Source: Agapanthus africanus
Taxonomy: Eukaryota; Streptophyta; Magnoliopsida; Asparagales; Amaryllidaceae
Assembly (NCBI GenBank): GCA_030015575.1
Contig: CM057342.1
Span: forward strand, 624,059,348 to 624,123,347
Length of the DNA: 64,000 nucleotides
Direction: 5' to 3'
A program made the position numbers and the translations under genes. This document shows, in pieces, positions 32,803-46,272 of this stretch. The stretch's first letter is position 1. Each line of letters opens with the position of its first letter. The notes below the pieces were generated by a model that saw nothing but the letters and a program-made list of their open reading frames with translations, was not told the origin of the DNA and ran no database searches.

Positions 32803-35800
32803 TGTCACACCCCGCTTCCCAAAAGAACGACAACGACACGTGATGATGACCGCGACGTATTTATTCCGAGAATGTATTTTCTCGAAACAAATGCACTAAA
32901 CGTAAAGTAAGCAACATAAAATGACAAGAACATGACAAGTGAAATAAAATCCAACAAACTGATTTATTACATTTAAGATTCCATAACATTTCAACTAATT
33001 ACAGAGATATCTAAGCAAGAAACATGATTATAAAAGAGCATAACAGCTGGCATAATGAACTGAAAACCAAAAGAAAACTAAGAAAAGAAAAGGCTAAAAT
33101 AAAGAACTTGTACTCGGTCTACTCCGCAAGCTGAGAGCAATCATCCTGACTTGGCTTGATCTCCTCATTCTCTAAATTATCTGACGAACATTTTAAGGAT
33201 AGAAAAAGTGGGTATAATGCCCTCAGCGAATTTGCGCTCGGTAAGTCTCAAAAGGAGGTGTGATATATATAAATGAAATGCAAGGTGACATATGATATAA
33301 TATGAATGGAAATAAAACATGAACAAGTATAACATGACAATATTAATGACAACTATGTAAGCATGGCAATTTAACATGAGCATGGCAAACTAGTATAGTA
33401 TGACCGTGTAATATAGGTATAGTGAATATGAAGTGTACTGTCAATGTGTTCTAAAAATATCACTAAAATGATAAACTAACTAGCGTGGGTTTAAGTGTGA
33501 ATGCCAACCAAATCTCAAGAGTGTTCTCAAACCCAACAGCCTATCGTCCAAGGGTAAGGAACCACGGCCTCGAATGATAAGAGTTAGTAACGGGATTTCA
33601 ACCTGGTGTTGAAATATTCAAAACCCAACAGGCTATCGTCTAGGCGTTGAATATTTCAACCTGGTGTTGAAATATTCAAAACCCAACAGGCTATCGTCTA
33701 GGGGTTTGAAAACATGGGCCCTTATGATAGATTGCATGTATTAGTAGACATGAATTCATGTACTAGGAGGACTCCTGAAATTTCGTTGGATTCATATTTA
33801 AACTACTCCAACACCCTGCGTAATCTAATTTACAATTATAGTCACAAGTATTGCCCAAATTCATGAATACATCAAATTTTCAAGATTGAGTTCATGTTAA
33901 GATCAAGTATTTATGCCAAGTCATATTCATGATTCGGGTTAAGTCAAATCTATCATGTAATAGGTTTAAGTCAAACATATAATATCTAATTATGTCTTCA
34001 TATACATGCAGCAATTCAGAGATAAAAAAAATAAGGCATACATGTTCGAATAGCATGTAACGAAGGAAGTATATTATTTAAGTAATGACCATAAACAATA
34101 CTGTAAAGAAGTATTATGTACGACTAATTATTAATGTCAATCAAGTTCGAAATATAAACTGAAATATAGCTCTAAGTGTTGTGCACACATAAATACCAGT
34201 TGTGCCTAAATACGACTAACGGTTTGGGAGATATACCTGTTTTCGTTTCGTCGCACAGAACATGTCAGAATCTGTCCAGCACAGTCATATATTTGTGAAA
34301 CACGGTATGAGTTATTTCCATCAGGTTTCAGGTTACGAAAATTGCTATAAGCTTGTAGTTCATTCGGTGTACATATCCAAATAACTAAGGTTCACACGAT
34401 TTGGACTCTTGAAACTCTAATTACGACCATTTTAATATCAGGGTTTAAAACTGAAATTCGGATTTCTGGACAGCAACTATAGGGTGTATTGTTGGACATA
34501 GATCATGTCATTCTATGAATTTTTGGGTCACCGTATATATAGTAAATTCTAGGTCTATCAATTTTGCATTTATGCATATAAAATTTGCCACGAACGTACA
34601 TCGGAAGATCAATTTATGTCCAATTTAAAAACAGTGTGCGAATCAGGACAGATTCAGTCTAAATTCGCCACTTAATCTTTTAATGCGGTTTTCTATATTT
34701 TACGTCGATTGTCAGGGAATTGGTATAACTAAGAAAGTTTAGATCTTTCGATCCAAATGTTCAAAACACTTGAGTTTGTTCAATTCGGATATCGAAAGAC
34801 TGCGTTATGTGTCATAGAAATTGATCGATAAAAACGGTTTTCTGTTTTTATAAACAGTGATTAAAAACAATGCAACTCCTAAACCGTTGATCGATCAAAA
34901 CTATTTTTTTTACCGTAGATCTGAAATTCTATCTAATATTTATCCAAATATTCCAAGAATTTCTACAAATCAAGTTTGATCTCTAGAATTTATTTTGAGT
35001 ATAAAGGTATTTCTTAGAAGGTCATATTTTGAGAAATATCGAAAACAATGGTAGTTATTTGTAACTTTATTTTTCTTTTATGAAAAATTAAATATAAATG
35101 ATTATAATTTCAGCGATAAATAACATGAGTTAACATATGTAAAGCAAGTATATAAGCCAAACATGATTAACCGTCTAAAATAACAATACTTAACATGTTA
35201 TCAATCATTGTAGACGTGATTTTATAACTAAACATATATGCTTTATTCTAACCATTTTTTTTTAATTTAACAAAAAACTTTATCATGAAACTAACTAGTT
35301 ATCTCAAGATTCAACATAACGGAGGCATGGTAAGTGGATAAATTTTAAGTAGAGAAAAGAAGAAGGAGAATGGAGTTATGGGTCTTGCAATACGGTATAA
35401 CAACCGTATTGCCGATTGGTGAGGAAAGTCTCGACTTGATCGAGACTTCGAAGGCTTAAGAAAATTGATATTTCTCCAAAGTTCCAAAGGGAAAAAAAAT
35501 AGAATTGATGAAGAGGGAACGGCTAAGATAGGATGAAGAAGAGAGTGTTACTTGTATTAAAACAGATATTAAAATAGGTTTAATACAAACAACAACAACT
35601 GAGCCTTTTTAAAAATAGGTTTAATGGTGATAAAAACTCTTAATAATAATTTTAATTTATTATGAATTCATTTTAGGAGTTAAAAAAAGGAAAAAACAAA
35701 ATGTCTCATATGTAGATTATGAAAGATTTTTAAAAATGGTAAAAAATAATTGCTAGTCCCGAGATTCAAACATGCAGCCTTTGTAACAACAAGTCAAGGT

Positions 35801-36040
35801 CCTAACCAATGGGTTACAAGATTACTATTTCATAGAAATAACTAAAAATAAATATATGCATAGTTTCAAAAGAGAATAATTTAAAAGATAAATGGAATAA
35901 ATCATTAATTTTTTTATATCAAAATATATCTTTTTTTCTAAATCTTTCAAATCCTTTTCTTTTTGCAAGGGATCATTTCTTAACAAATATATTTTTTATT
36001 ATCTATTATAAAACATTGTGGTAAAAACAGGTTCGTTACA
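32803..36040 (-). mobile_element. Solo chromovirus-type LTR
   Basis: 3238 bp. On the minus strand it starts TGTAACGAACCTG at 36040 and ends GGGAAGCGGGGTGTGACA at 32803, the terminal signature of chromovirus LTRs. Flanks are GTCAC (32798-32802) and GCCAC (36041-36045), a target duplication with one mismatch. No internal coding region. It lies between the two uridine kinase-like exons. Confidence 0.82.
33590..33705. repeat. Tandem copy of a palindromic ~60 bp unit inside the solo LTR
   Basis: 'caacctggtgttgaaatatt' and 'cccaacaggctatcgtct' are repeated with about 60 bp spacing. The segment 'ttgaatatttcaac' followed by 'gttgaaatattcaa' is a near-perfect inverted repeat. Confidence 0.8.
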
Positions 36041-36309
36041 GCCACATAACATAAGGAAATTTTTGCTTTTTGGGGGTATTATTGAAATCAACATGTAAGC
36101 TAAATTAATTCATTCAAGGTTATTTGACAAAATCGAATGATGAATCTACTAACTCAAAACTATCTTACGTATATATAGGGATGGATTGTACTAGTTTCCT
36201 TTGAGGATCTATCAATAATATTTCCAAATCTACGGTTATTAACAGTTAATAACTAGGATTGATGTTGATTCATGTGGTAATTGTATTTTATTTTTTGGGT
36301 GATTTTTAG
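36041..36309 (+). other. Intron-like sequence before the uridine kinase-like second exon
   Basis: AT-rich, ends in a T-rich tract and AG at 36308-36309. Nothing else recognised. Confidence 0.4.
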
Positions 36310-36402
36310 GGGTTTTGTGGGTACGGCGCGTCAGGGAAGACGACGATGTGCGATAGGTTTATTCAGCTGCTCCATGATCACCATGCGGTGCTCGTCAAGC
36401 AG
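36310..36402 (+). pseudogene. Uridine kinase-like second exon with P-loop (decayed)
   Basis: After the acceptor 'tttttag' at 36309, 31 codons encode GFCGYGASGKTTMCDRFIQLLHD and more. GYGASGKT is a Walker A ATP-binding loop, and the following segment up to LVKQ matches the plant UKL region between P-loop and the next exon. It sits on the same strand as the first exon (5147-5351), whose last residues (PFVIG) normally lead into this loop. Two defects are visible: the run of G after the acceptor makes the join to the phase-1 first exon out of frame by one base, and the base after CAG (36402) is T rather than the G of a GT donor. No third exon was seen. Probably the remains of the same gene, no longer functional. 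Confidence 0.65.
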
Positions 36403-36647
36403 TTTGCGGAGTGAATTTATTCTTGAAGATTTTAAATTTTGGGTACTTTGTGTATAAGATCATTGATAAATGTATAGTGCACTAGATTTTGCTGCATTTA
36501 TATGGGATTCTTTCGACTTGTCAGGATGAAGAGCATTTCTACTTTTCAGAAACGCTTTGTATTGTTCAATGCTTAGTTAATTAAATTGTGAAAGGAAATT
36601 GTTTAAGCTTGGTCAGTCTTTATATGTAAATTATATATACAGTCAGT

Positions 36648-36649
36648 CA

Positions 36650-36682
<33 letters not shown>
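36648..36682. repeat. (CT)n-(CA)n microsatellite
   Basis: 'ctctctctctct' runs directly into 'cacacacacacacac'. An open frame on the minus strand running into it (ending in CVCVCV and RERE) is an artefact. Confidence 0.9.
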
Positions 36683-36744
36683 CATTTTTATGATTTTATC
36701 ATCCAACTTTGTAGAAAATACGAAAGAAGTTCCGCCAGGGGCAC

Positions 36745-39700
36745 TATTTTTTGGTGGCTTTAACTCATAAAGCTGGGGTAAGACCATGACATGTAACTTG
36801 TGAATGTCCCAAAATATCGGATTGCTTGAAGTTTTTAGTCGCCGGAAGTTTCGGAGAGGGCATGAACCTTCATAGTCACATATAGCCTCCACTGGGCACA
36901 CGAGCCTCCATCCGGCCACATTCAGGATCCATGGGCCACAAGTAATTGATCACAATATCTATACCGGAGAGGGTCGAGGGTGTTACCTTATATACGACCG
37001 TTAGCATTAGGCACAACGTACGTAGCGGTAAAACATGCGGATAGATCGGTAACAAATTTCACGGCTTCGGACGCGCACGCAAGGATTCAAAATGAAGAAA
37101 TGACGGATCCTCGAAAACTTTCGAATGCTGTATGACCATGCCTCGTAAAGCTAGGGTAAGGCCACGACGTGAAGCTTATGTATGTACTAAAGATCGAATT
37201 GTTTAAAGTTTTAGGTCGTGAGAATTTACGGAGAAATGGCTACATATATCCTCCACTGGGCGCACATAGCCTCCATCCAGTCGCATTTAGGGTCTATGGG
37301 CCACATGTAGCCAGTCACAATTTCTGTGCCGGAGACGGATCGAGGGTGCTACCCCGGATACGACCATTAACATTAGGCGCATTGTACCACCGGAGAACAT
37401 GCAAACAAATCGGAAACTAGTTTCAGGGTCTCGGACACACACACAAGGATTCAAAATGAGACATGCCAGATGCTTGAAACTTAGGACGCTGCATGACCAC
37501 GCCTCGTAAAGTTCGGGTAAGGCCACGACGTGAAACTTGTGTATGTCTTAAAAGATCGAATTGTTTGAAGTTTTAAGTCCCAGGAAGTTAGGGAGGGGGC
37601 ATGAGCCTTCATGGCCGCATATAGTCTCCATCAGGCACACATAGCCTCCATCCGGCCACATTCAGGGTCCATGGTCCACATGTAGCCCGTCACAATTTCT
37701 GTGCTTGAGCGGATCGAGGGTGTTACCCCGGATACGCCGTTAACATTACACGCATCGTACGTAGAGGCCAACATGCGAATATGCGCATTGTACATAGAGC
37801 TTCGGACGAGCACACAAGGATTCAAAATGAAGACATGTCCGATCCTCAAAACTTTTGGATTACAAAAATGATATTAATTTTTTAATGGGTAAGAAAATCA
37901 AAAGTTGTTTCATTTTTTATTTCTAGACACTAATTCTCTGCTGTTGAGAGAGGTCTTCAAATAGAAATCTTAATTTTGATTTGATCATTAACATGAGGCA
38001 CGGTAAAATAAACATTTCATTATTTTGAAAACTGGAGTATGATATGAATCTATGTTATGAATCGAACAAGTGAAAATGTCGTTCCTCAAACAATGGGTAT
38101 ATGGACCACATGTAGCACACATATAGCCTCCACCAAGGCACCAACCATAAGCAGATGGAAATGGGCCACACGTAGCAGTCAAAATTGTATCGAATGTCCT
38201 AACGGACCAAGGGTGCTACCTCGGATACAGCCATTAGCGTTACGCGTATCGCGCTTTCAGACGACCCCGCGGAGCCGAGAACAACTTCCACTGACACGTA
38301 TACACGAAAATTTGTGATCAGATATCTAGCCGTGCCGAATGCCCTCAACCTTGGATGCACCCACTTAAACATTGTAAACTCGTGTAAGGCCACATAAGGA
38401 TGAAATACTTCATATGGAAATGCCATCCCCAAGTTATCGATGGCTGTTTTATCTTTGCGACGATGCTGATATCCAACGGAGAGGGCATGAGCCATCATGG
38501 CCATATTTAGCCTCCACCGAGTACATGTAGCCCTCACCGGCCATATGCAGGTGGAAATGGGTCACATGTAGTGATCACAGTTGAGCTGAATTCCTGATCG
38601 AACCGAGGATGCTGCCCCGAATATAGTTATCAGCATTATGCGGACGACTCGGTGGAAATGGCAAAATTCACAGTAGTCTAACAAGAAATTAATATTATAA
38701 TTCATCTTTGTTTCTCAGACATTGGGAAGTGCCGAATTCCCGCAACCTTGATGCATCCACATTGTAAGCTTGGGTAAGGCCACATGAGGATAAGATACTT
38801 CATGTGGAAATGACGTTTCCCAAGATATCGATGGTCGTTTAAACTTTGCATTTTGCTCTGATATCTAATGGAGAGGGCATAAGTTGTCATGGCCACATTT
38901 AACCCCCACAGGGCACATGTAGCTCCCATCGGCCATATGCAAGCGGAAATGGGCCACATGTTGCGGGCGCAGTTGGCTTGAATGCCTGACCGGGCTGAGG
39001 GTTCTACCCTTGATATGACCTTCAACATTGCATGAATCGTCCGTTCAGGCGACTCGTTGAGCCGGGAACAAGCTCCACCGATATGGATACATGGGCCACA
39101 AGGACTCGGATATCCGGCCATACCAAATCCTCACAAGCTTGGATGCACCTACGTATTGTCGAATCTTAGGTAATGCCATATGAGGATGAGATGCTTCATA
39201 TACAAATGCCATTTCCAAGATACCGATGGTCATTTGATCTTTGCGACGGCGCCAATATCTAACGGACAGGCCATGAGCCGTCATGGCCACAATTAACCGC
39301 CACCAGACACATGTAGCCCACACTGGCCATATGCAGGTGGACATGGACCATATGTAGCAGGCACAATTGTCTTGAATGCCCGACTGGACCGAGGATGCTA
39401 CCCCAGATACGTCCTTCAGCATTACACGCATCGTACGTTCAGGCGATCCACGGAGCCGAGAACAAGTTCCAAGGACACGGATACACGGACCATAAGGACT
39501 CGGATATCCGACCGTGCCCGTGTCGGATCCTCACAACCTTAAATGCACTCACGTATTCTCGACACTCGAAACTTAGGTAAAGCCACATGAGGATGGGGAT
39601 GCTTCATGTGAAAATACCGTTCCCGTTCCCAAGATATATCTATGACCGCTTGATCTTTGCGACGGCACCAATATCCAACGGAGAGGGGCATGAGCCCTCA

Positions 39701-40520
39701 TGGTCACATGTAGCCTCCACCAGGCACATGCACATGTAGCTGCCACCGGTCACATGTAGCCACCATGGACCACATGTAGCATCACACCATGGAATTAAGC
39801 GGATTGGATACAAAGATAGATACAACCTTTATCATAATGCGTATCATATCGTCTTGCTTCCATGCTGACACTGATACGAAGGTTTGAACACGAATACAGA
39901 CATAAAGATTCGAATACCGGCAACGAATCCTCGAACCGAAGTGATGGTTTCTAAACCTATATTTGATAAGGGTTGCAATATGAAATGAAAATGTGAAAAT
40001 GTCATTTCCTAAAAGATCTGAAACTGAAACCGGAGTAAATTTTTAAATCGGTGAAGGATACGGAAGGGAAACGAACCTTGATGGGTACATGTACCCACCA
40101 CTGGCCACATGTAGCCGTCACTGGCAATTTGCAGCGGTCACACAAAGGAATCGAGCTGATCGGATAAGAAACGGATACGGTTGTTACCATAATACATATC
40201 GAATCGTCATGTGTCCACACTGACAAAGATACAAGGGTTCGAACATGGTTACGAATACAAGGATTCAAATACCCGCACCTAAACCTCGTATGGAAACAAC
40301 AGTTTTCATGCTTCCATTTGGTAAAGTTGGAATAGAGTTACCACATAAAACCAAAATATGAAAAGGTCCTTTCCCAAAATATCATAAATGTAAATTTTAG
40401 AAATGGTGAAGGATACGAAAAGGACACGAACCTTAATCGCTACATGTACGCGCCACAGGCCACATGTAGCGGTCATATTGAGAAATCAAGCGGATTAGAT
40501 ACGAAGACAGATGCGACCGT
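36745..40520. repeat. Diverged tandem array, units of about 360-400 bp
   Basis: The marker 'gggtaaggcca' or a variant recurs near 36775, 37154, 37514, 38376, 38770, 39168 and 39567, giving spacings of about 360-400 bp. Each unit also has 'gagagggcatgagcc', several 'ggccacatgtagc' blocks, 'gagggtgctacc' and 'ggattcaaa'. Units from 38340 on have the longer period. The array fades near 40520, and about 37860-38050 is unrelated AT-rich sequence. Many minus-strand open frames of 60-140 codons run through units and resemble one another; this follows from the repetition. Confidence 0.8.
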
Positions 40521-43500
40521 TACCATAACGTAAATCATATCGTTGTGTCATCTTTCTTTATTATCTCTCACTCATACTTTAAATAAGCCAATTTAATTTT
40601 TTTATCTTCATATATAACTATGTTGCCAAATGATCGTTACCAGGGCGACACTCCAATTTTGTGAAATCACGCTTAATTTGCACACATGCAAACCGCGGTT
40701 TTATTAAAACATGGTTACTTAAACCCCATAGAAGCCAGAAAAATAAATATGGATTGAAAATTTGGCGAGAAACAAAAATTTACATTAAGCATCCAATATA
40801 TCTAATCAGATTAGTTTTTTTCTGTAGGTTCGATACATGTGATATATATTATATCTTAAAATTTCAACCAGCACAGAAATTAAAGAGTGTTAATAGAAAA
40901 ACATTTCAGATCAGGATCAAGTCTAAATAAAAAAGATGAGAAGAAAAGGAATAATTTATTTGTAGTAAAAATATTTTATTTTATTTCAAAAGATTACCGA
41001 TATGGTTAAAAAAGTGTATAGTTTATGGTTTGAAGATTTTAATTTATATAAAAAATTTAGGATTGTTTTTATATCAGAATTTTATTTTTCATAAATATTC
41101 GAATAAAATGCGATGATTGATAATTTATTTGTTTTGAAAAGGTTTGCTTTCTTTAAGGAAAATCTATTCTCTACTATTATAATATCAACCCACAATATAA
41201 ACGGTAGGTGTATTACAATACTATTTTAATAGATAAGACACTGCCAAATATTATTCAAAACATACAAAGTCTATCTAATAAATATAATTTTAACAATAAA
41301 CACAATACCTGAGATTTTCTTGTCTTCCAGCATGAACCCCCCCAAGCACAAGCAGGAAGGATTGCCAAAAATACAGGTTTATCTAGATATACTCCATGCG
41401 AAATACTCACCAAAAAATTATTTTAGATATTCAGATCCGAGTGCAACATTAATGGTTGTGATGCATGCGCGGAAAAGCCCAACAATCCGCTTATGTATCA
41501 AATAATTAATAAATCGTACCATTTTCAGGAGTTCATGTTGTTTATATAAACAACCCCTTTAAAAAAACCTTCCCCTTATTTTCTAGCGAGTCTTTCTTCA
41601 TAGTTGTGGTTAAAAAAATCTATAGAAACAGGTATATAACCATATTACCCTGCATAAAAATATACCTTGATATACATATATTATTCATCCAGTCCACATT
41701 AAATGAAAATTACCAACAAAATTCCATATAAATCAAAATTACCAAGACCATCTCTCAAAATTACCAACAAAATTCTATATAAAATCAAAGTTACCAACAT
41801 TATTTCTCACATATGCTACATAAGTAAACATCTCTATGTAGGAATATTGAACTAACATTACCATATCTGCATGTTGCAAAGAAACAATATTTGTAATAAA
41901 AGATCATGAATGCCGATATTCATTCGATATAAATGAGCCCACTATCTTCTTTTCTAGATAGAGACATGCCCAAGTCCGTATCTCATTAATTTTGTGAATT
42001 GTAAGCTTTGATGTGCGGTTTGCTGCTCCATTCTATAAGCAAAATTGACTAGAAATAAATTTCTTTGGACAGAACACTTGTGCAAATTTAATAATAGACA
42101 AAAGAGTAACTGAACTAATATGATAGACTTTTCGAGCTGTTAATGAGTCATTGAGTCGGAATCGAATTAGATTTCATATCGTTGCCACATTTTGCAGGTC
42201 ATCCGGGGATCACCAGTATACTTCTTACTGCTTATCTCACTCATCCTAACAATCTCAACAGATATTGACACAACAATATGTTAGAGATAAATCGGAATAT
42301 ATATTGTTCAAATTTGAAACTTTTGTCTACCTATTTTCGATGCTCATAGAGAGTATCAGTCGGCATGCCATGTAACATTATTCGTGCCTTCTTATTGAAA
42401 AGTTTACGGTCAATATATTTGTTGTGTCATGGATAATGGCCTTGAGTTTTAGACCAAGTATTAAAAATTAGGTATAGCTAGATGTTCACACTGAGGATTA
42501 AAATTTTCTACGAAAAAATATATGGATGGTCAATGCCCAAATACAATGTTTATACAGTTGTGTCAGCACAGCGGTATCTGGTCACTTTGGACAAACATTC
42601 TTGCCAATATTTATATCGGATGTGCGTGTATATGTAGTCAATCATAGAATTGACATCAATGAAGAGCTGCTATACGTTGTAGATGGTAAAGTGATTGCAG
42701 TAAATAAATTTTATAAAGGCAAGCGACAAAGCGAATGTAGCTCTCCATTGTAAGTTGTTCAGGTCCTATCTTCAACATAATGAGATCTAAGTTGACTATA
42801 TTTTCCATCTTTACTATTGAAGAGTATTCATTAAAAACTCAATGAATTGGAAGGAAAATGCGAGTGCGAAGATACTGATAAAAAGGAGAAGACATTAGCT
42901 CTCAACTATATGTTAAAGATTCCCTCTCTTTTTGTTTTTTTATTCTAAGAGTGAGTCACGCAAAACCTTTTCATCTTATGCTTTATTTATTTTGTTTCAG
43001 AATCCTAAGGGTTAGTTGCACAAAAACCCCGTACATTTACCTGGAATTTTAAATTTCATTAGCAATAACATGCTGCTTACATGGTTTTTACAATTAATAA
43101 TATGGTATATAACATAAAAGTAAACTAACAACAACATCTTAAGATTGGTGTCGCTTCACAAGTAATCATTAAGGTGAATGTCGCATACATATCAAGTACA
43201 AGTTTCTAACCACAGGTTCAAAAAGACTGGCATTCTAAGAAATCCTTGAATACAGGATATCGGTTCAAATTTGATAATTAAACTTGGCAAATTAATAAAT
43301 CCAGCATGTAGTGTTGCTTAACATTCTAAATAATCCTCCCTAATCGAATGATGATAACAAACCGCCAGACAATGTGAACTTTCCTAGAAGATTATTTTTG
43401 TTATCCCCTTAAAAACCTTAAATATATATTGTGAATACTAGTTCTTTGTGATGTATCAATTCCATTTTAATCTAATTTTGCTGCTGAGTCAACATTTTGA

Positions 43501-43783
43501 TAGATTATATCAATAATTTTAACTAAACTAAAATGTACATATGTCGCATAAACATACCTGTTGCTTTGGTTTTGTTTCCGCGAAAAAAAAACTTTTGTAA
43601 CATTAAACCCATCCCCTTATTTTGTTTCTACAAATTAAAGAAAACAGACACTATCAAATGACCATGTGATATAATTTTAGAAAATAATTTGGAATCCATT
43701 TACTAACCATCTAGTAATAACAATTGACAAGCCTTTTACAACCATTGGTAATAATAAAGCATGTGCATGATGATAGCTAAGAT
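40521..43783. other. AT-rich DNA, no gene recognised
   Basis: 3.3 kb of low-GC sequence. The longest open frames (for example 40661-40930 and 42526-42753, plus) have no recognisable motif, no supporting splice signals and ordinary AT-rich composition. No transposon ends or RNA gene were seen. Confidence 0.5.
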
Positions 43784-44195
43784 TCTCCGCCGGCAACATC
43801 CCACGTTCCACGCCATTACGATCCCCATTAACGGGCGATCCGCTCGTTACGCGGGCGTGACGTCGGGAGCGTAACTGCCGGCGAGATTCTCGCGCCTGCT
43901 GCTGCGTGCTGCCGCCACTATATAAACCCCCATCACAGAGAGGTCAAGTAAGCTTTTTTTCATCCCACTTAGCTGTTACTCTGCTCGGATCTTGTGCTAA
44001 CTTGATCGTCGGAGGGTCCTCGGTGGTACCAAACCATCCCGGGACTTCCTTGCAGGTACTCGGCGCAAACTCCTCAAACCACCAATCTCCTCAAAACCCA
44101 TTGAGACCCACACGCAACAAGAGATCACCTCCAAAATCCACCGAGAGATCGACGGAAGACAACATCTGACGGAGACCCAAAAAAGACCTCCATCA
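43784..44195 (+). repeat. 5' LTR of Tat element 2 (5'-truncated)
   Basis: Matches the 3' half of the element 1 LTRs (for example 'catcccacgttc' near 43797 and 'gagggtcctcggtggtacc' near 44012). TATA-type 'ctatataaaccccc' at about 43918. The LTR ends CCATCA at 44195. Confidence 0.8.
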
Positions 44196-44197
44196 GT

Positions 44198-44215
44198 TGG
44201 CGCCATCTGTGGGAA
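44198..44215 (+). promoter_or_regulatory. Primer binding site of Tat element 2
   Basis: TGGCGCCATCTGTGGGAA two bases after the LTR, identical to the element 1 site. Confidence 0.8.
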
Positions 44216-44261
44216 ACTAAACTCCACAAAAAACAAAATTAGCCTTCTGATCTCCATCCAC

Positions 44262-45968
44262 ATGGAAAGCGATCACCCTGAAGATCCAGGTACCAGCCGC
44301 CGCCTCCCCCTCTCCGGAGACGCGAATGAACCTCCTCCGGCAACCGTCATCAACGCCCTCGCCGGCCGAATAGATCGGCTACAGTCCCTCGTGGAGGCGC
44401 TCGTCCGTGTCCAAACGGCCGGGCCAGGGCCCCAGATCGCCGCTCCTCCGCCTCCAAAAGGCTCTGCCCTCGTCGGCACGGCTAACCACCGGCAGGCTAC
44501 GACCCATGGCCACAGATCTCACGGGCCGATACTCCCTGAGGCCCGCTGGGCGCCCCATAGCTCCACACCAAGATCCGCCACCAGAGCGCTTCGCCTTGAG
44601 CCTCCTCGCGACCCTTACCCCCGTGAAGAGATGTCGGTCATCTCGCTTGTCCCCAGGCATGATTGACACCCCCTCCCTCGGCGGGGTCGCACAGAAGGGG
44701 CTCGCCACGATGGCTCGAGGGCCACCTCGCCCGGGGATCTGAGGAACCTCGTCGAGAGGAACCGGGGCCGCGCTCAGACGCAGATCTCCCACAGCAGAGG
44801 CCAGGGATCACAAGGCGCCGAATCCTCGGGGTACCACGACCGACTCGACGCCCTCGAAAAGAAGATCGAGGGCATGCGCCGGGAAGGTCACCTCTCGGGC
44901 GACGGGGCTAAGTACGCCGCCGACTCGCTCACCAAGCTGTTTACCGAGGGACTGCTCGTTGTCCACGTCTCCTCGCGCAACAATCCCCCGAAGGTCTCTT
45001 TGTTCGACGGGAAAACCGACTTGAAAGACCATTTGGATGCTTTCACCGCGGGGATGAGCTTCCAGGACCATTCCGACGCCGCCCAGTGCAGGGATTTCCC
45101 AGCCACCCTCATCCGCTCTGGTCGGGACTGGTTCCGAGGACTCGAGCCTCGCTCAATCTTGACCTTTGATGAGGTGGCTACTCAGTTCCTCGGCCATTTC
45201 GTCGGGAACCGTCGGCAGAAGCGCACGGTCGACTGCCTCTTCATAATTAAGAGTGGGGACATGGAGACTTTCAAAGCTTACGTCACCCGCTTCTACAACG
45301 CCCTCCTCGAGGTCCCCGAGCTCCGGGACGAGACCGTCATCACGGCGCTCAGATCTAGTCTTAGGCACAAGGAGTGGTTGCGCTCCTTTGCGTTGGCGCA
45401 GCCTAAGACTATGGCCGAGGTCAAGGCGTAGACCGAACGCGAGATCCAGCTCGAGTCCGAGGTGAACGCGAACCTCCCTCGAGCAGAACGGTCCGACCAG
45501 AAGAAAATGGCTCGGGAAGAGAAGCCAGAGCGTCAGCAGCCTTATCACCCGAAGTTCCAGGAGTACACCCTGTTCAACGTCTCCCTCGCAGTGTTACTAA
45601 AGGAGGCCCAGGGCGAGGGGTTCTTCATGTTCCCTCCAATCCCGGGTCAGGCCTCGAAGCGAACCCGGGTCCCCTACTGCGCTTTCCACCGGATGCTGGG
45701 CCACGCCACGGAGGATTGTAAGCAACTCCGGGACTACATCGAGGAGCTCATCCAATCGGGGCACCTCACCGCCTACTTGAGGGATAAGCGGCAGGGCGAC
45801 TGCGAGCAGGAGCGGCGTCCCCCTCCCCCCGAGCTGACCATCGGCCAGATCATGCTCGTTTCGGCAAAAGACCAGTCCGGAGCCCAGGGAGCCCCGTACC
45901 CGGTGCCGAGCACGGAGACCAACAAGCCTCCGGGGAGCTCGGGCTACGCTAATAAGGTCATCTATTAG
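44262..45968 (+). pseudogene. gag of Tat element 2
   Basis: Begins MESDHPEDPGTSRRLPL at ATG 44262 and ends NKVIY, TAG 45966-45968. Order: Pro-rich N-terminus, coiled coil (RLDALEKKIEGM), gag core (PPKVSLFDGKTD, TRFYNALLEVPE, LRHKEWLRSFAL), Cys/His motif CAFHRMLGHATEDC near 45678-45719, and tail with ELTIGQIM. Two breaks: a frameshift just before TGA at 44664-44666, and an in-frame TAG at 45429-45431 where the element 1 copy has Trp (KAWTERE). Better preserved than element 1. It would form the virus-like particle in the cytoplasm in the family's life cycle. It converges on ORF1, whose stop (46122) is about 150 bp away on the other strand. Confidence 0.87.
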
Positions 45969-46076
45969 CATGTACTTTTTTAGGGCAATGTAAACTCTTC
46001 CTAAGGTCTGTTGTAAATTTAATAAAGATCAATGGAACATTACGAAAAAGAAGGAAATATCTGATTTATTCAAAAA

Positions 46077-46097
46077 GGTATTATGGGCTCCTCAGCC
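46077..46097 (-). terminator. 3' motif of antisense ORF1 (element 2)
   Basis: On the minus strand 'ggctgaggagcccataatacc', the same motif found after ORF1 and ORF2 of element 1 and after ORF2 here (57996-58016). Confidence 0.55.
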
Positions 46098-46272
46098 ATA
46101 CATACAAAAAGAAAAAGAAAATTACAGCAGCGGGGGAAGGGGGTGCAGAGAGCACTGCTCATGGTACTCAGTAAAGATCTCTGCCAGCCGAGGCCTCGCG
46201 AGATCTAACCTCAGCCCTCGATTCCCCCCGTGCGCGTTGACTTCGAGCCTCAGTTTGTAGCACTCATGGACG

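Noticed and set aside
38199..39431. Minus-strand open frames of 112-139 codons that resemble each other
   Set aside because: Resemblance follows from the tandem repeat. The frames fall in different phases, start at arbitrary ATGs and match no family.
42526..42753. 75-codon open frame in the AT-rich region
   Set aside because: No recognisable motif, no splice or promoter support, and its length is compatible with chance.
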